A stretch of DNA of 64,000 nt from Cordilura impudica (GCA_963682025.1 OY821520.1:1045001-1109000); one strand, 5' to 3'. Shown: positions 36,453 to 49,649, counted from the stretch's first letter. Notes: a model not told the origin generated them from the sequence alone. Translations and numbers: made by a program.

Positions 36453-36839
36453 AAAAAAAATCATGTGAGTCCGATCACAGGGAAGATGTGTAAACATCTA
36501 GTAATTAAAAATTTTTTTATGTCATTTTTTAAAATCAAACAGAAAGCTTCATCTATTTATCACTTATAGCAAAAACTGTTTCAGCTAATTCAACAACCCT
36601 TTGCTGTAAAACGTTAAAAATATCCCAATATAAACGTATATAAGTGATACATAGATGACGCTTTTAAAAAAGTGGCATTAAAAAACAATGTTATATCATA
36701 ATTTTTTCACCAATACAATCATAAGTCACACAGCGTTATCTGCTTCAGCTCACACCGATATGAGTTACGCTGTTTTTGTGATTGTATTTTGAAATAGAAA
36801 TTTACCCCCCTGCGCGTATAGATGTTTACACATCAAAAA
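36453..36839 (+). mobile_element. Family X copy X4 (best array-less copy)
   Basis: Left AATCATGTGAGTCCGATCAC then GATGTGTAAACATCTA; right TAGATGTTTACACATC then AAAAAG. The ends are perfect 16-bp inverted repeats (GATGTGTAAACATCTA), each itself a near-palindrome. An internal 10-bp inverted pair (AATACAATCA/TGATTGTATT) lies in the right third. It starts ~80 bp after the transposase stop. Confidence 0.85.
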
Positions 36840-36931
36840 GAAGACTTTGACAACATAGGCGCGGCTTACATCACCTTATTAGAACAGCAGAATTGACGTA
36901 GTAAAATAGTTTAAGGTAAACTATCTTTATC

Positions 36932-37260
36932 TATAATATTAATAGGCTAGGCAATTTCTTGTTACAGATGTTTTGTTCTACCGTTTTACTCCGATTTTGA
37001 CCAAACGTATATTATTTTAAAGGTATTTCTTTTTAACTTTTCACCAGATTTACGGATTTTAAAAATTTTTCCTGTATTTTGAGTAAATTGCATTTAAAGT
37101 TGCTACTAACACATACATAAAATTTTACATATGCTAGTGTGTGTTTATTAAATATGTTAATGTGTTTGTTAATGAGTTTGTTATCTTCATTCACAATAAT
37201 AATAAACAAAAAAAGTGTGGTTTCTGAATTGGCTAAGTGAGTGAGGAATCTGCTAGTATC
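36932..37260 (+). mobile_element. Family H element, copy H4
   Basis: Has the TCTATAATATTAATAGGC start and CTGCTAGTATCTG end but has lost the 3' hairpin by a small deletion after TTGGCTAAG. Confidence 0.65.
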
Positions 37261-37294
37261 TGTAAATATTCTAAGTGTTTGAGTTATTATATAT

Positions 37295-38096
37295 TTATAC
37301 CCTATACCACTATGTGGTTTGGGTATAATGACATTGTGCTGCTGTTTGTAACAACCAAAAATATTTGACCTAGACCCATCTTTAATTATACCGATCGAAT
37401 CAGAATCACTTTCTGAGTTGATTTAACAATGTCCGTCCGTCCGTCCGTCCGTCCGTCCGTCCGTCCGTCCGTCTGTGTGTCCATGTAAAGCTTGTGATCA
37501 AACTGCAGGTCGCAAATATGAATATATTTTGATGAAATTTGGTATATAAGCTTTTATCGGCCATGGGATGAACGCTATTGAAATTGGTGAGAATCGGTCC
37601 ATGTTCAGACCTAGCCCCCATACAAATTACCCATATGAAATCGACATAAATTGCCATAAGATCCAAATTGTCATATAGATCTTACTCAAATTGGGTTTGT
37701 ATGCGTTCATTACATCCACTAATGAGTAGTCCAAAAATGATCCCTTTGACCCCATATAGCGCTGCTTCCCGATCTTCACTTAAATCTATTAAAAAACAAA
37801 AATATTGCACTGATTCTTCTCAAATTTTGTTTGTACATATTTTTGCAAAATACAAGAGACTTTACCAAACATGATCAGGATCGGTCCATTTTTGGACCTA
37901 GCCCCTTTATAGATATAGCATCCGATATGAACTTTTTCATATCTGCAGCCAAAAAAATTAATAAAAATCCCACTCAAATTTGGTTTTTGCTTATTTTCAA
38001 TGTCCAGTTAGTTGGACCTAAGAGATAGGGTTTCTAAACGCATGGTATAGGGTATCGTATAGTCGGTCTAGCCCGACTATAATTTTCTTACTTGTT
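37295..38096 (+). mobile_element. Family T element, copy T8, with expanded GTCC tract
   Basis: Full-length; the tract at 37433-37472 has about ten GTCC units, the longest in the window. The palindrome has one change (GGTCTAGCCCGAC). Confidence 0.8.
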
Positions 38097-39400
38097 GTTA
38101 TTATTATATAAAAAAAATTAGCCCTGAAGATGTCAGCAAGTGCTTGACGTAATGATGGTGTAAAATAAAAAACTGTGTTTTTAATAAATTACGACTAAAC
38201 AGCTTATAAAAAAAAAAAAAAAAAAAAAATCTTTTATTTCAATCCAATGAAACGCAAAATGTTTCTAAAACCAAAGATAAGTGCTCTATTCAAGAAACCA
38301 GAAATAATATAAAATAAAAACTAAAAAAATTTAAAAAATATAAACTCGCTAGATTTATATGGATGAGTCGAAATTTCAATGGCTTAGGGCCAGTTCTAAA
38401 TTCTATTTTTCTTGATTGATTGTTTTTCTTTAGTAGATTAAGTCGTCAAAAGGAATCATACAAGTTGAGTGCACTTTAATATTTTCCACTTTTATATTTT
38501 TAGGCCACCCTAATATAGACTTTATAAATGAATTAAAGATATCAAGAGTGCCATCAATTCTAGGTTTTATCATCTTAAGTTGATTATATATGAGCAATAT
38601 GCGAAATACCTAAAAGTATAACAGATAAGTTTAAACAAAAGCAATAAGTAAAACATTATGCCAAGCATATTAACATTCTATAACTTATTATAATTGAATT
38701 GTCTAACCTATATCGTTGGAAAGAACAGTGAATATTTAAAAAGTTTTTATTGATGAATTGTTCGATTTGTCTTTGAACATAACGAAGTTTCATCACGTAT
38801 GTTTTGTCTAAAAATTTTAAAATTTTTTCTTAATTAAATTATTATATAAGATTTTTAAAAGTTACATCCTATCATTTTATATGAATTTGTTCTATGTACT
38901 GATGTCTTCTTTCTGCAGAAATCAGATGGCTGTCTATATTATTCCGATGGTTGATCTAGAGCAGGCGTCCAGGTTAAAAATAAACCTGTTGTTACTCGTA
39001 TATTATTGGCGTTTATTTTTTGTTTGATCCCTTTGGTAGTATATGTATGTAAATTTATAATTCATATTACAATTTCTCTCAAATTATTATTGTAATCACA
39101 AATGCCAAGCAATTATGCCTCGAAAAATGATCGAGAATACAAGAATCAATTGTTTATAGTTAGCAAAGAATGAACTCGATTTATTGATAAAAAGTCATAT
39201 CGAAGACGGAATGATGTGTATTCGAAGCTTGTCGGAGGAAGATATATGAACAGAGAAAGAATATAGAAGTTGCGAGAAGTTACGAGGTACTCACAATAAA
39301 CACGTAAAAAGGTCTCAGATAGACGACGACGAAGAAAAACAAAACCCAATTTTGTTTTTGGCATATAATAATGATTTTTAAACCTATTCTTTTAACTCGT
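38097..39400. other. Intergenic DNA
   Basis: No gene recognised. A long A-run is at 38211-38229. Confidence 0.4.
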
Positions 39401-39410
39401 ACTCTCTGTC

Positions 39411-40560
39411 TGTCTGTCTGTCGTGGGTCAACCCCATTCCCCCTTATCCAATTGATCTGAAACTTGACTCATAGTCTTGTTGTGACTACAGATTAATTTT
39501 GGGGTAGTCACGCACAGTCACGCATAGTCTCGCACAGTCACGGAGTGATCTAAATGTCATTTCCCTCATCCGATCGATCTGAAACTTAGTCCATACACTT
39601 GCTATGAAAAAAGATTAACTTTGACTTAGTCACGCACAGTCACGCACGATCACGGACAGTCACGGATAGATTTAAAACGGATTTCCCCTCATCCAATCAA
39701 TCTGAAACTTGGTCGATATACTTGCTGTAAAGAAAGATTAACTTCGACATAGTCACGCGCACTCACGCATAGTCACGCACAGTCACGGAGAGATTAAAAC
39801 CTCACTTCTCTTCATCCAATCGATCTGAAACATTGTCCATAGACTTGTTGTGGCCAAAGATTAATTTTAAGATAGTTACACACAGTCACGCACAGTCACG
39901 GAGTGATTTAAAGCCCATTTCCCCTCATCCGATCGATCTGAAACTTTGTCCATAGACTTGTTGCGACTAAAGATTAATTTTAAAACAGACACGCAAAGTC
40001 ACGGAGTGATCTTAATCTCATTTCCCCTCATCCGATCGTAATGAAAAAAGATTAACTTTGACATAGTCACGCACAGTTACGGACGGTTAATCTGTAAAGA
40101 AAGATTAACTTCGACATAGTCACGCATAGTCACGCACAGTCACGGACGGTTAATCTGTAAAGAAAGATTAACTTCGACATAGTCACGCATAGTCACGCAC
40201 AGTCCCCTTATCCGATCGATCTGAAACTTGGTCGATAGGCTTGCTGTGAAAAAAGATTAACTTCGACATAGTCACGCGCACTCACGCATAGTCACGCACA
40301 GTCACAGAGAGATTAAAACCTCACTTCCCTTCATCCAATCGATCTGAAACATTGTCCATAGACTTGTTGTTGCCAAAGATTAATTTTAAGATAGTCACAC
40401 ACAGTCACGCATAGTCACGCACAGTCACGGAGTGATATAAAGCCCATTTCCCCTCATCCGATCGATTTGAAACTTTATCCATAGACTTGTTGTGACTAAA
40501 GATTAATTTTAAAATAGACACGCAAAGTCACTCACAGTCACGGAGAGATTCAAAACTCAA
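39411..40560. repeat. ~115-bp satellite with AGTCACGCAC subrepeats
   Basis: Eight or so units spaced ~114-124 bp, each with CCCCTCATCCGATCGATCTG, an AAGATTAA block and two to four 10-bp AGTCACGCAC-type subrepeats. It begins after CTCTCTGTCTGTCTG at 39402. Two units near 40035-40205 are shortened and duplicated among themselves (GGACGGTTAATCTGTAAAGA). Confidence 0.85.
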
Positions 40561-40969
40561 ATGCATAAGCAAAGAAAGAGTTTTAACAAAAACTTTGGTT
40601 TTATTGATTAGATTATTTATCTTTAAAATCGTTTTTTTCGTACTTGTACTTTACTTTCTCCTAATTTATAGCAAACTTTTCTACGAATTATGACCTTCCT
40701 GGTTTTCATATTGTTAAAGATCGTCCGAATAGGTAAAAAAGTGGAATTTGATTTTTTGACACCTAAGCCCCCTTTTCATAGACCAAGTCAAATATGTAAT
40801 TTATTTGTTTTTTTGTTGTAATTGAAAATAAATATCATATTTTTTAGTCAATTGATTAATAGAATTTGAAACAGGTGACGCTTAAAAAATTTATAAAAAA
40901 AAAATAAGAAAAAACAAAATGAATGTTGATAAATTCCACTGTAGAACATTTTCGGGGTCATTATCTGGA

Positions 40970-41150
40970 GGGTGACAAATTCCAAGTCAGAATGAAAGTA
41001 CTAGGCCAGTATAGTAAAACCTTCAAAATTTTTTATGATCTTTTATATTTTTCCTTATCTTGATGTTTGTTCACTTAGATTTTCAGCAATAACTCAAGAA
41101 CCATTGATAATTTCTCATTTCATTCTTGTACAAAATTTTAGCTACAGCTT
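40970..41150 (-). repeat. Dispersed repeat Q, copy 1
   Basis: Its complement contains GAAAATCTAAGTGAACAAAC, GGTTTTACTATACTGG and TCTGACTTGGAATTTG, which recur at 43080-43310 and 60861-61000. Confidence 0.6.
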
Positions 41151-41340
41151 AACTAAGTTTTTTTTATTAACATAGCCATGTTAAAAATAGTATAAAGACG
41201 AGTAGGAACGTTATAGTTGGTCTAGACCGACTATACGATACCTATACCATGGTTTTAGGGAAATGGTCTTAGGTCCAACTAATTTTATATAGAAAATAGG
41301 CATAAACAAAATTTGAGTGACATTGTAATTAATTTTATTG

Positions 41341-42400
41341 ATTTGTAAACATCAATTACAAAAACAGCGTAATATGTGAGACGTTAGACAAAATAGGTGT
41401 GACTATGATTGTATTGGTGAAAAATTATATGTAATAACCTGTTTGAAAATGAAAAATAAAAAATGAAAAATGAAAAATATAAAATGAAAAATAAAAAAAG
41501 AAAATAAAAAATTAAAAACGAAAAATGAAAAGTGAAAAATAAAATATGAAAAATGAAAAGTGAAAAATGAAAAAGTGAAAAATGAAAAATTAAAAAATAA
41601 AAAATTAAAAGTGAAAAATAAAATATGAAAAATGAAAAATGAAAAATAAAAAATGAAAAACGAAAAATTAAAAATGAAAAATAAAAAAATAAAAAATGAA
41701 AACTGAAAAATGAAAAATGAAAAATGAAAAATGAAAAATGAAAAATTAAAAAATAGATAATCAAAAAAAAAAAAAAATTAAAAATAAAAAATTGAAAATA
41801 AAAAATAAAAACTGAAAAATTAAAAATAAAAAATGAAAGATGAAAAACGAAAAATAAAAAATGAAAGTTAAAAGTGAAAAATAAAATATGAAAAATGAAA
41901 AATAAAAAATGTAAACGAAAAATTAAAAATTAAAAATAAAAATGAAAATAAAAAATTAAAAAATAAATAATCAAAAATAAAAAATTAAAAATAAAAAATA
42001 AAAACTGAAAAATTAAAAATAAAAAATGAAAGATGAAAAACGAAAAATAAATAATGAAAATTAAAAAATGAAAAATAAAACATGAAAAATAAAAAATTAA
42101 ATATGAAAAATAAAAAAAGAAAAATGAAAAATTTAAAATGAAAATTATCAAATGAAAAATAAAAAATGAAAAATAAAAACTGAAAAATCAAAAATAAAAA
42201 ATTAAAAATTAAAAACGAAAAATTGAAAATTAACCGGTTGAAATAATAAATAATAATAAATATTTTTATATTAGCAGAGCCTCTGATTGCTATAAGTAAT
42301 GCATAGATGACGCTTTTTGTTTGATTTTAAAAAAGTACAATTAAAAAACTTTAATTACTAGATGTTTACACATCTCCCCTGTGATCGGACTCACATGATT
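41341..42400 (-). mobile_element. Family X element with internal array, copy X5
   Basis: Reverse copy: left TTTGTAAACATC and TACAAAAACAGCGTAA; right ACTAGATGTTTACACATC, then CTCCCCTGTGATCGGACTC. The array (41441-42228) is the complement of that in X1, and both are bordered by TTATTATTTCAACCG. Confidence 0.8.
41441..42228. repeat. ~790-bp AAAAATGA-type array
   Basis: The complement of the X1 array in composition and position. Two ~75-bp blocks (41790-41865 and 41985-42060) are near-identical, showing higher-order duplication. Confidence 0.9.
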
Positions 42401-43079
42401 TTCTTCGCTTGCAGGTATGCAAAAATTCATATCGTATGCTGCACCAAGTCCCCATGGCCGCAAAATTGACCGATCTTAACCATATTTGGTAAAGTCGCTT
42501 ATTTTTTGCGAAAACATGTACAAAGAAAATTTGAGCAAAATATGTGCAATATTTTTGTTTTTTGAAGATCGGGAAGCAGCTTTATATGGGGGCTTTGGTT
42601 AAGAATTATCCTGCAGGGTTTTTGGACATCTGATTAATAGGTGAAATAAACACACACAAACCATATTTGATCGAGACTATATGATAATTTGGATCTTATT
42701 GCAATTTAAGTACCATTCATCCTATGACCAACAAAAGCTTATATACCAAATTTCATTTAAATATATTCATATTTACGACCTGTTGTTTGATTACAAAGTA
42801 TACATGGACACACAGACGGACGGACAGACATCGTGAAATCGACCCAGAAAGTGATTCTGAGTTGATCGGTACAATTAAAGATGGGGTTTGGTCAGATAGT
42901 TTTTGTAGCTACAAACATCAGCACACCACCCTATACCACTAAGGTATAAATACTGATGTATGTTCGATTTTATATACTACTAATAAATAATAATCAAACG
43001 CCCTGAATATGTTATGTTTTTAAAAACATTGATTAAAAAAATGGGAAAAAGGACAATTCTTTTAAATTCCATTCGATAA

Positions 43080-43310
43080 ACTGAGTCCAACCTGATTTGG
43101 TGAAGAATGAAATGAAAAATCATTAATGGTTCTGGAGTTATAGCTGAAAAACTAAGCAAACAAACATAAAGATATCGACAACATATCAAAGATCATAAAA
43201 AAAAAGTTTGACCTGAGAACGCCAAACCCTTTGGGGGTTTTACTAGTACTTTCATCCTGACTTGGAATTTCGCATCCCCCAGAATGGCTGTTGCACTGAC
43301 TGTGTTCTTA
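43080..43310 (+). repeat. Dispersed repeat Q, copy 2
   Basis: Contains GAGTTATAGCTGAAAAACTA, GAGAACGCCAAACCCTTTGG and GGTTTTACTAGTACTTTCA. Not attached to a satellite array here. Confidence 0.6.
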
Positions 43311-44682
43311 TTGGTTATTATGACAGTAATGAAGTAATTTGCTGATGTCTTTCAACATATTGCGTCCACAAAAAAAAATCCATTTCAATTTCACCTGAGT
43401 GAAATTATAGCAAGTTTAGTTGGTTCTCCTATTTTTTTAAAATAAACTCAATGTTAATGATTGATTTCATGACTGCTTAGTGAGTTTAAAACAATAGTAA
43501 TATAGTTATGGTACAAAACACAAATAAATATATCTTTTCAACATTTTTGCAGCATAATAACTTCTTGTATGTAGCATAGTGTAGTGTTGTTGTCTAGTAC
43601 GACCAATATCTTTCAAACTTGACCTACTTAATTTAATGGTGCGTTTTTATACTTTTTGTAACTACCATTATTATTGTTTTTCATGTTCAAATACCACTTC
43701 TCTTATATTGTTCTTTTTTTTCTATTGCGTGATATTTTTTAAAATTGGTTTTACCACAAAATTGAAACTTGACCTAGATTAGCGTTATATAGAAAAAACC
43801 ATTCAGTTTTTACAACTGCAGAAGAAATGGAATGTTCCAATTTGAGAAATTAGTTTCTTTACCTATTAATTCCTCTTCAGATTAATTTCTTCAGTTGTAA
43901 AAATGTCTTTGAACCTTTTATGTCTGTCAATTTATTGAACTCTACTATATGTGGTCCTATCGTGTTACTTTCATTTTACAAATAAAATTAATGGAACCAC
44001 TTATAAGTTTTTGAACAAAATGGTAAATCAGGTTCAGGTTGTTTCTTAACCATTGATTTCCTTATAAGTATAAAATGTTTTTACAAACAATTTCCTTTCA
44101 GTGAAAGCTGAAAGATATATTTGTTTCATAACCCACCAAGCTGAAATATTTAGGAGCGACACCAACTAACAACTAATGCCAAAAAGAAGCGATCAACTAA
44201 TCAAGCAAGCAATCAACAATAGTTGCGTATACAACACGCATAATGTTGTTTGCTGTATATTAAAGTGGCGGGAATTTCAAATATATTGTCGATTGTGCTT
44301 TTGATGTATCAGTTATTTTCGTTTAAAGAGGAGATTTCTTAAAAATTAAAATTCTCATATTTTAATCATGATAAATCTTTGCCAAAAATGAGTTGCTGTG
44401 TCTTGAAAACTTCTTGAGATATTTAAATTTTTTTTACCGAATTCATGTAAAAACTCCGTCTGGCTTAAACAAAACTAAACTAACTTTACACAGTTATCTT
44501 TATATTAATACGCGAAGGTAAATCTTTGTATCCATTTTTAAGCAAAATGCGCGCACGGAGGAGTGTGAAATTTGGCAAATGACATATCGTTTAAAAGCAA
44601 TATTGGGCAATAATGCAACTTTATCCAAAATGAAATACGAGTCATCAAATGATACCATCAAAAATTTTATTGATTTTAGATT
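43311..44682. other. Intergenic DNA with one repeat fragment
   Basis: No gene recognised. 44495-44585 matches the repeat at 8387-8500 (TATTAATACGCGAAGGTAAA; GCGCACGGAGGAGTGTGAAA). Confidence 0.45.
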
Positions 44683-47115
44683 TTGTGTTTTTTTAAAACC
44701 TCGCATACTTACGTAGTGGAATCCATTTCCAAAATGTTGGAAGCATCTCTCATGACGAAGCATTCATCTTCATCAGACGATCATAGAACCATAATTCCAT
44801 GTTCCGGACCAAGAAACCCTAGTCGGACAAGCAGGCAAATAGCAGCTGAAATTTGCTCTAGGAAAAGACTAGAATGGGCTTTAGGTACTTTTCAACCCTT
44901 TAAATCCCCTGGAACGGATGGTATTTTTCCGGCCCTCTTACAGAAGGGCTTGAAGGAACTATTACCATTCATATTAAATATCGGGCGTAGCAGCTTGGCC
45001 TTGGGGTACATACCAAAGGCATGGAGGAGGGCAAGAGTGGTGTTCATACCCAAAATGGGGAAAAAGGACACCGCGTTTCCAGATCGATAAGCCTAACATC
45101 TTTTATGCTGAAAACACTTGAAAAAGCTGTAGACAACTATCTAAGATGTGGGATATTACTCAGATGCCTTTGCATCCAAGCCAACATGCGTCATGCAGAT
45201 CAACAGAGACCGCTCTCACTAGCCTAGTAAGAACTATTCAGAAATCAATAGATAAAAAGGAAATAGCCGTTTGTGCCTTCCTAGATATAGAAGGAGCCGT
45301 TGATAACACTTCACACGAAGTAATAGAAAGGGCACTAAACCAAAGAGGAGTAGACCCAGTGACATCAAAATGGATGGTAGAAGTGCTCTACTCGCCCTTG
45401 ATGTGGAGTCTGGTTGTTGACGAATTACTAATGAAACTGTCGGAAGCAGGAATAGAATGCCAAGGCTACGCGGACGACATAGTCTTAATAGCAAAAGGCA
45501 AGTTCGAGGAAACCCTATGTGACATTGTACAAAGAGGGTTGAGGATTATATGTCAATGGTGCAGGGCAACAGGATTGAGCATCAATTCAACAAAGACCGC
45601 TATTGTACCATTTACCAGGAAAAGGAAACTTCCAAGATGGAGGGCAATTCAAATTTTGGGAGAAGTCATTGAACCAAAAGCAGAAGTGAAGTATCTGGGG
45701 ATAGTACTGGATAACAAGTTAACATGGAAGGCACATGTCGACCACATCACTGAGAAAGCCAAGCGACCTACAATGATTTGCAGAAGGGTAGCGGGTAAAA
45801 CCTGGGGATGTAAACCCAGCATTTTACACTGGATGTACTCTAGGATGGTTCGCCCAATAGTAACTTATGGAGCTATAGTGTGGGCCAAAAGAACAGATCT
45901 GAAGTCGATTCAAATGCAGCTAAGTAAGATTTAAAGATTAGCGTGCATTGGGTTAAATGGTACACAGATGGGTCAAATGGTAACAAATGCAGCTAAGTAA
46001 GATTCAAAGATTAGCGTGCAGGCTTTATGAAGGGCAATAGAACCGAATAAGCCAAGTTAATGATTACTCCCTCCTAGATTGCCCCATGGACAAGGCTGAG
46101 AAGAAATATGATTTCAGGAAATACTTTATTACGGAACTTAGCAATAAGAGAGAATGGAGCGGTTTAAGTACAGCATATTCTCTAAGACAAGACAGTCAAA
46201 TGGTACACAGATGGGTCAAAAATCGAAAGTGGAACAGGGGCGGGAGTCTTCGGGCCTAAAACCAAATACTTCGAGTCAATGGGAATACACACGAGCATTT
46301 TCCAAGCAGAGATTTATGCCATCGATAGATGTGCACAAATCAACTTGAATAGGAAGTACAAAAGAAGGAACATAACCATATTATCAGATAGTCATGCTGC
46401 TACTCGAACACTGAGCTCCTATGAAGTAGACTCTAAGCTAGTATGGGACAGAAGCTAAATGAGCTAGGTAAACACAACAAGGTTAGCCTTTGTTGGGTCC
46501 CGGGACACATTGGGATTCAGGGTAATGAGCAAGCTGATGAACTTGCCAGAAGGGGAGCTTGCACAAAATTAATAGGGCCGGAACCATTTTGTGCAATAGG
46601 AAAAGGAGTATGGGAAAGAGAACTCAGGGAACATGAAAATTGTGTTAGACGGAAATTTTTCTCGACCCACTTGGGCTTAAGGCAATCCAAAATATTGTTG
46701 GGTGGCTACAACAAGAAGAGATTTGGGTCGTGCATTGGATGGTCAAAGAACGGTCTGAGAATACTAACCGGGATTTTAACTGGTCACTGCAGACTCATGG
46801 AACAACTGAGCAGGTTGGAAATTGTAGCAAACCCTATGTGCAGATTCTGTGATGAGGAAGCCGAATCACCAGAGCACATACTTGGGAACTATGGAGCGCT
46901 AATGCACAAAAGGAAACAGCATCTGGGTTCCTTCTAGATACTAGGTAGCGACATAAAATTACTAGAACAAACCAACATCCTCGAATTCCTGAGGGCTTCA
47001 GGGTTGGATAAGAGTTCATAGGGACGACCTATTAGCAGAGGGCAGTACAATAGATCACGTTGGTCGCAGTACTTCAAACACCTCTTTATACAATACAATA
47101 CAATACAATTCCATG
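44683..47115 (+). pseudogene. Non-LTR retrotransposon remnant (RT plus RNase H, I/LOA-like)
   Basis: Successive frames give FQPFKSPGTDGIFPALLQ and YIPKAWRRARVVFIPKMGKK (44683-45090), SISLTSFMLKTLEKAVDNYL (45083-), then AFLDIEGAVDNTSH, CQGYADDIVLIAKG, KYLGIVLDNKLTWK and VRPIVTYGAIVWAK (45146-45934). Next come YTDGSKIE, the RNase H-like LCWVPGHIGIQGNEQADELA (46443-46937) and a terminal CRFCDEEAESPEH zinc-knuckle-like motif. The RT Asp pair of YADD is intact, but the preceding QGG loop is deleted (EVLYSPLMWSL). At least three frameshifts are present. A 74-bp offset duplication lies at 45911-46025 and the 3' end has a CAATA repeat tail (47088-47107). An RNase H after the RT suggests the I/LOA group. 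Confidence 0.85.
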
Positions 47116-49220
47116 TTAATAAATAATTAATTATTTTTTTCTTTAATAAATTTGTAAACATGGTTTTATTTATAGTGCCAGCTGATAAATATGTACTATT
47201 GTGAATAATCCAATTGAGTGAAATTCACAATAGCGCTTTTTTTTATCGAATGTGCTCCACAATACCAAATGAAAATTCGTTCGGTCAGTTAATTCGGCCA
47301 CAATCGAAAATCGAAAGTTGCTTATAATAGGCACCATAGTCGATTTAGCACCTAAACTTTCCGCTCTCTAAAAAAATGCAAGATTATAGAAATTTCCAGT
47401 AAATTTTAATTACATGTATTATGTATTATGTATTTATTTATTTATTGAGAGCAAGAGCAACTGCATTTTCCTAAAATTGGAAATTCTTACGAGTATGCAA
47501 ATGAAATTAAAAAAAAATCCAATAAAATTAGATTATATATTCCTTAGACACATAAAATTTATAAAACTTGAGTTAGTGCCCATTCAGCTACAAAAGGGAA
47601 TAAGCAAAAGTAGAAAATTTGTTGTACATTATTGTTGTTTTTTATTACCTTATTAGAGTTGAAAGAAAATCAACGATGAAAAAAACTTATTTTTGAATTT
47701 TTTTAAAGAAAAAAAATTTATTAATTTTCATTTCCCGTTAAGAACATATTTCTTGTCTAAAATCCATCTAAGTGCAGACTTAAAGTGCGCGACAATTGAT
47801 CATGTGCCTTTTAAAAATTTCAATTTTCTTCACAATTGCTTTTTATATGAAAAAAAAAAAAATTTGATTTGAATTAAAGTGAACGCAGACAAAAATAAAA
47901 AAAAATTGGTTAAATAAAAGACTTTTTTGGTTATATTAATTTTTTTATTTTTTTTTTAATCAAAAACTAAATTTAATAATAATTTTAATAATAATATTTT
48001 GAAAAACTGATTTTTGAATTTTTAATTTTTTTTATCTGTCCCTCCGAATGGGAGGTATTTACGCATTTTTCAGTGGTTCTCAGCAAACAATAAATGAATT
48101 CTATAAAGAGACATATTTTATATCAAACTTAATAAAAAGTGTTAAGCCACGCATTAACCAGATATTGATTTATTTGTTTCTATTTTTTTTTTTGTAAATT
48201 AATGAATGATTGGAAAAAATTTTGATTTAAAGTTGTGTGTAAAAAAATAATTTAAAAAAAAACTTTACCATTCACCACATTATTGAAATAATAAATTTGC
48301 AATTTAAATCAAATTTTTTTTAGAAAAACTAAATTTTTCTATCCCTCCTTCCGATTTTAAAAACTAAAATTCTTGTTTTTAATTTTATTTTTTTTTTAAC
48401 ATAATTATAAAATAAGCACAAGTCTGACTAATAGTACGATAGCACTACTATCCAGCAGGAGGTTTTGAAACGTTCTCATGAAATTTTCATAAATTTATAA
48501 AACTCCACATTAATTTTTCTGCAGCGAGGGCAGGTCCATTGCAGGAATTTTCCAGGATCAGTAAGAGCATCTTCATCGTGTACCTTAAGGCCACTACATT
48601 TCATATGGTAGTTTATTAAACACAACCAGCAGGATACAATAAGTTAATTTCCGGTAATATTGCAATTAGTATTTACAAAATCCATAAAAAATAACGCGAA
48701 GATTTGATTGTAAATTTATTACTGATACGAATTGTATTTGGAAAATAAATTTGGAGACTTAGATGTAGATATGTATATAAGAGGACGTATTTCACGATAA
48801 TTTGGAGCAAAATATGAATGAAACTTTTACCTTCCACCAAGATAACAAAATCACAAAAAACTTTCTATCATGTGTAGGAAATATTATTTCTGGAAAGCGA
48901 TTCTCCAAGTATGGCTAGATATTAAACTTAGCAAACATCAAAAACTTTTGGAATCAATTCCAAGCCAAAGACAAAGGAGGATTGATTAAAATTAAAATTT
49001 TTTGTTTTTATAATTTTTGTTTTTTTTGTGTTTAGTTTTTTTTTAAATCTTAAATTCTCCTTATTAATTAAATGCAAAAATGTATGTTTGAGTAGAAAAG
49101 ATGTAATTAGATCTAAACTTTCGACTTATATTTCAACTACTAAGATATTACATGCAACACTTTGAAAAAATATTCTTTAAAAGAAAGACAATAAATTGAA
49201 TTGAATAAACCATTAGTAAC
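47116..49220. other. Intergenic AT-rich DNA
   Basis: No gene, array or paired inverted repeat seen, apart from homopolymer runs. Confidence 0.4.
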
Positions 49221-49592
49221 ATCTATATTTATAATATTAATAGGATAGGTGATTTCTTGTGACCGATGTTTTGTTCTACCGTTTTATACCGATTTTGAAC
49301 AAACGTATATTATTTGAAAGGTATTTCTTTTTAGCCGTTTTGCAGATTTACAGATTTTTAATTTTTTTTCTTTATTTTGAGTAAATTGCATTTAATGTTG
49401 CTACTAACACATACATAAGATTATACATATGCTATGTGTGTGTTTATTAAATTTGTTAATGTGTTTGTTAATGAGTTTGTTTTCTTCATTCATAAACCAA
49501 AATAGTGTTGGTTTGTGAATTGGCTAAGTTGAAAAATAAAGTTGCCTAGAAATTGCACTCGAATTTCGAGCGCTGGAATCTGCTAGTTTCTA
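49221..49592 (+). mobile_element. Family H element, copy H5
   Basis: ATCTATATTTATAATATTAA start, hairpin CACTCGAATTTCGAGCGC and CTGCTAGT terminus. It lies just downstream of the stop of the minus-strand transporter gene. Confidence 0.75.
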
Positions 49593-49649
49593 TTAAAATT
49601 TCACTTACTCTATTTATTTAAACAAAATTGTGAGTGTCATAACAATTTG

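Larger units (their letters stand above)
41197..42950 (-). mobile_element. Diverged family T copy (T10) split by an X insertion
   Basis: 41197-41340 carries the palindrome end (GGTCTAGACCGACTATACGA) and runs to TTAATTTTATT. The element resumes at 42401 with TTTTCTTCGCTTGCAGGTAT and continues through the GACGGACGGACAG tract to ACCCTATACCACTAAGGTAT. The pieces are contiguous in the T consensus, so 41341-42400 is an insertion. Confidence 0.75.

Noticed and set aside
39146..39364. 72-residue minus-strand frame with a basic stretch
   Set aside because: No recognisable motif, no splice context, and it lies in repeat-rich DNA; not enough support for a gene.
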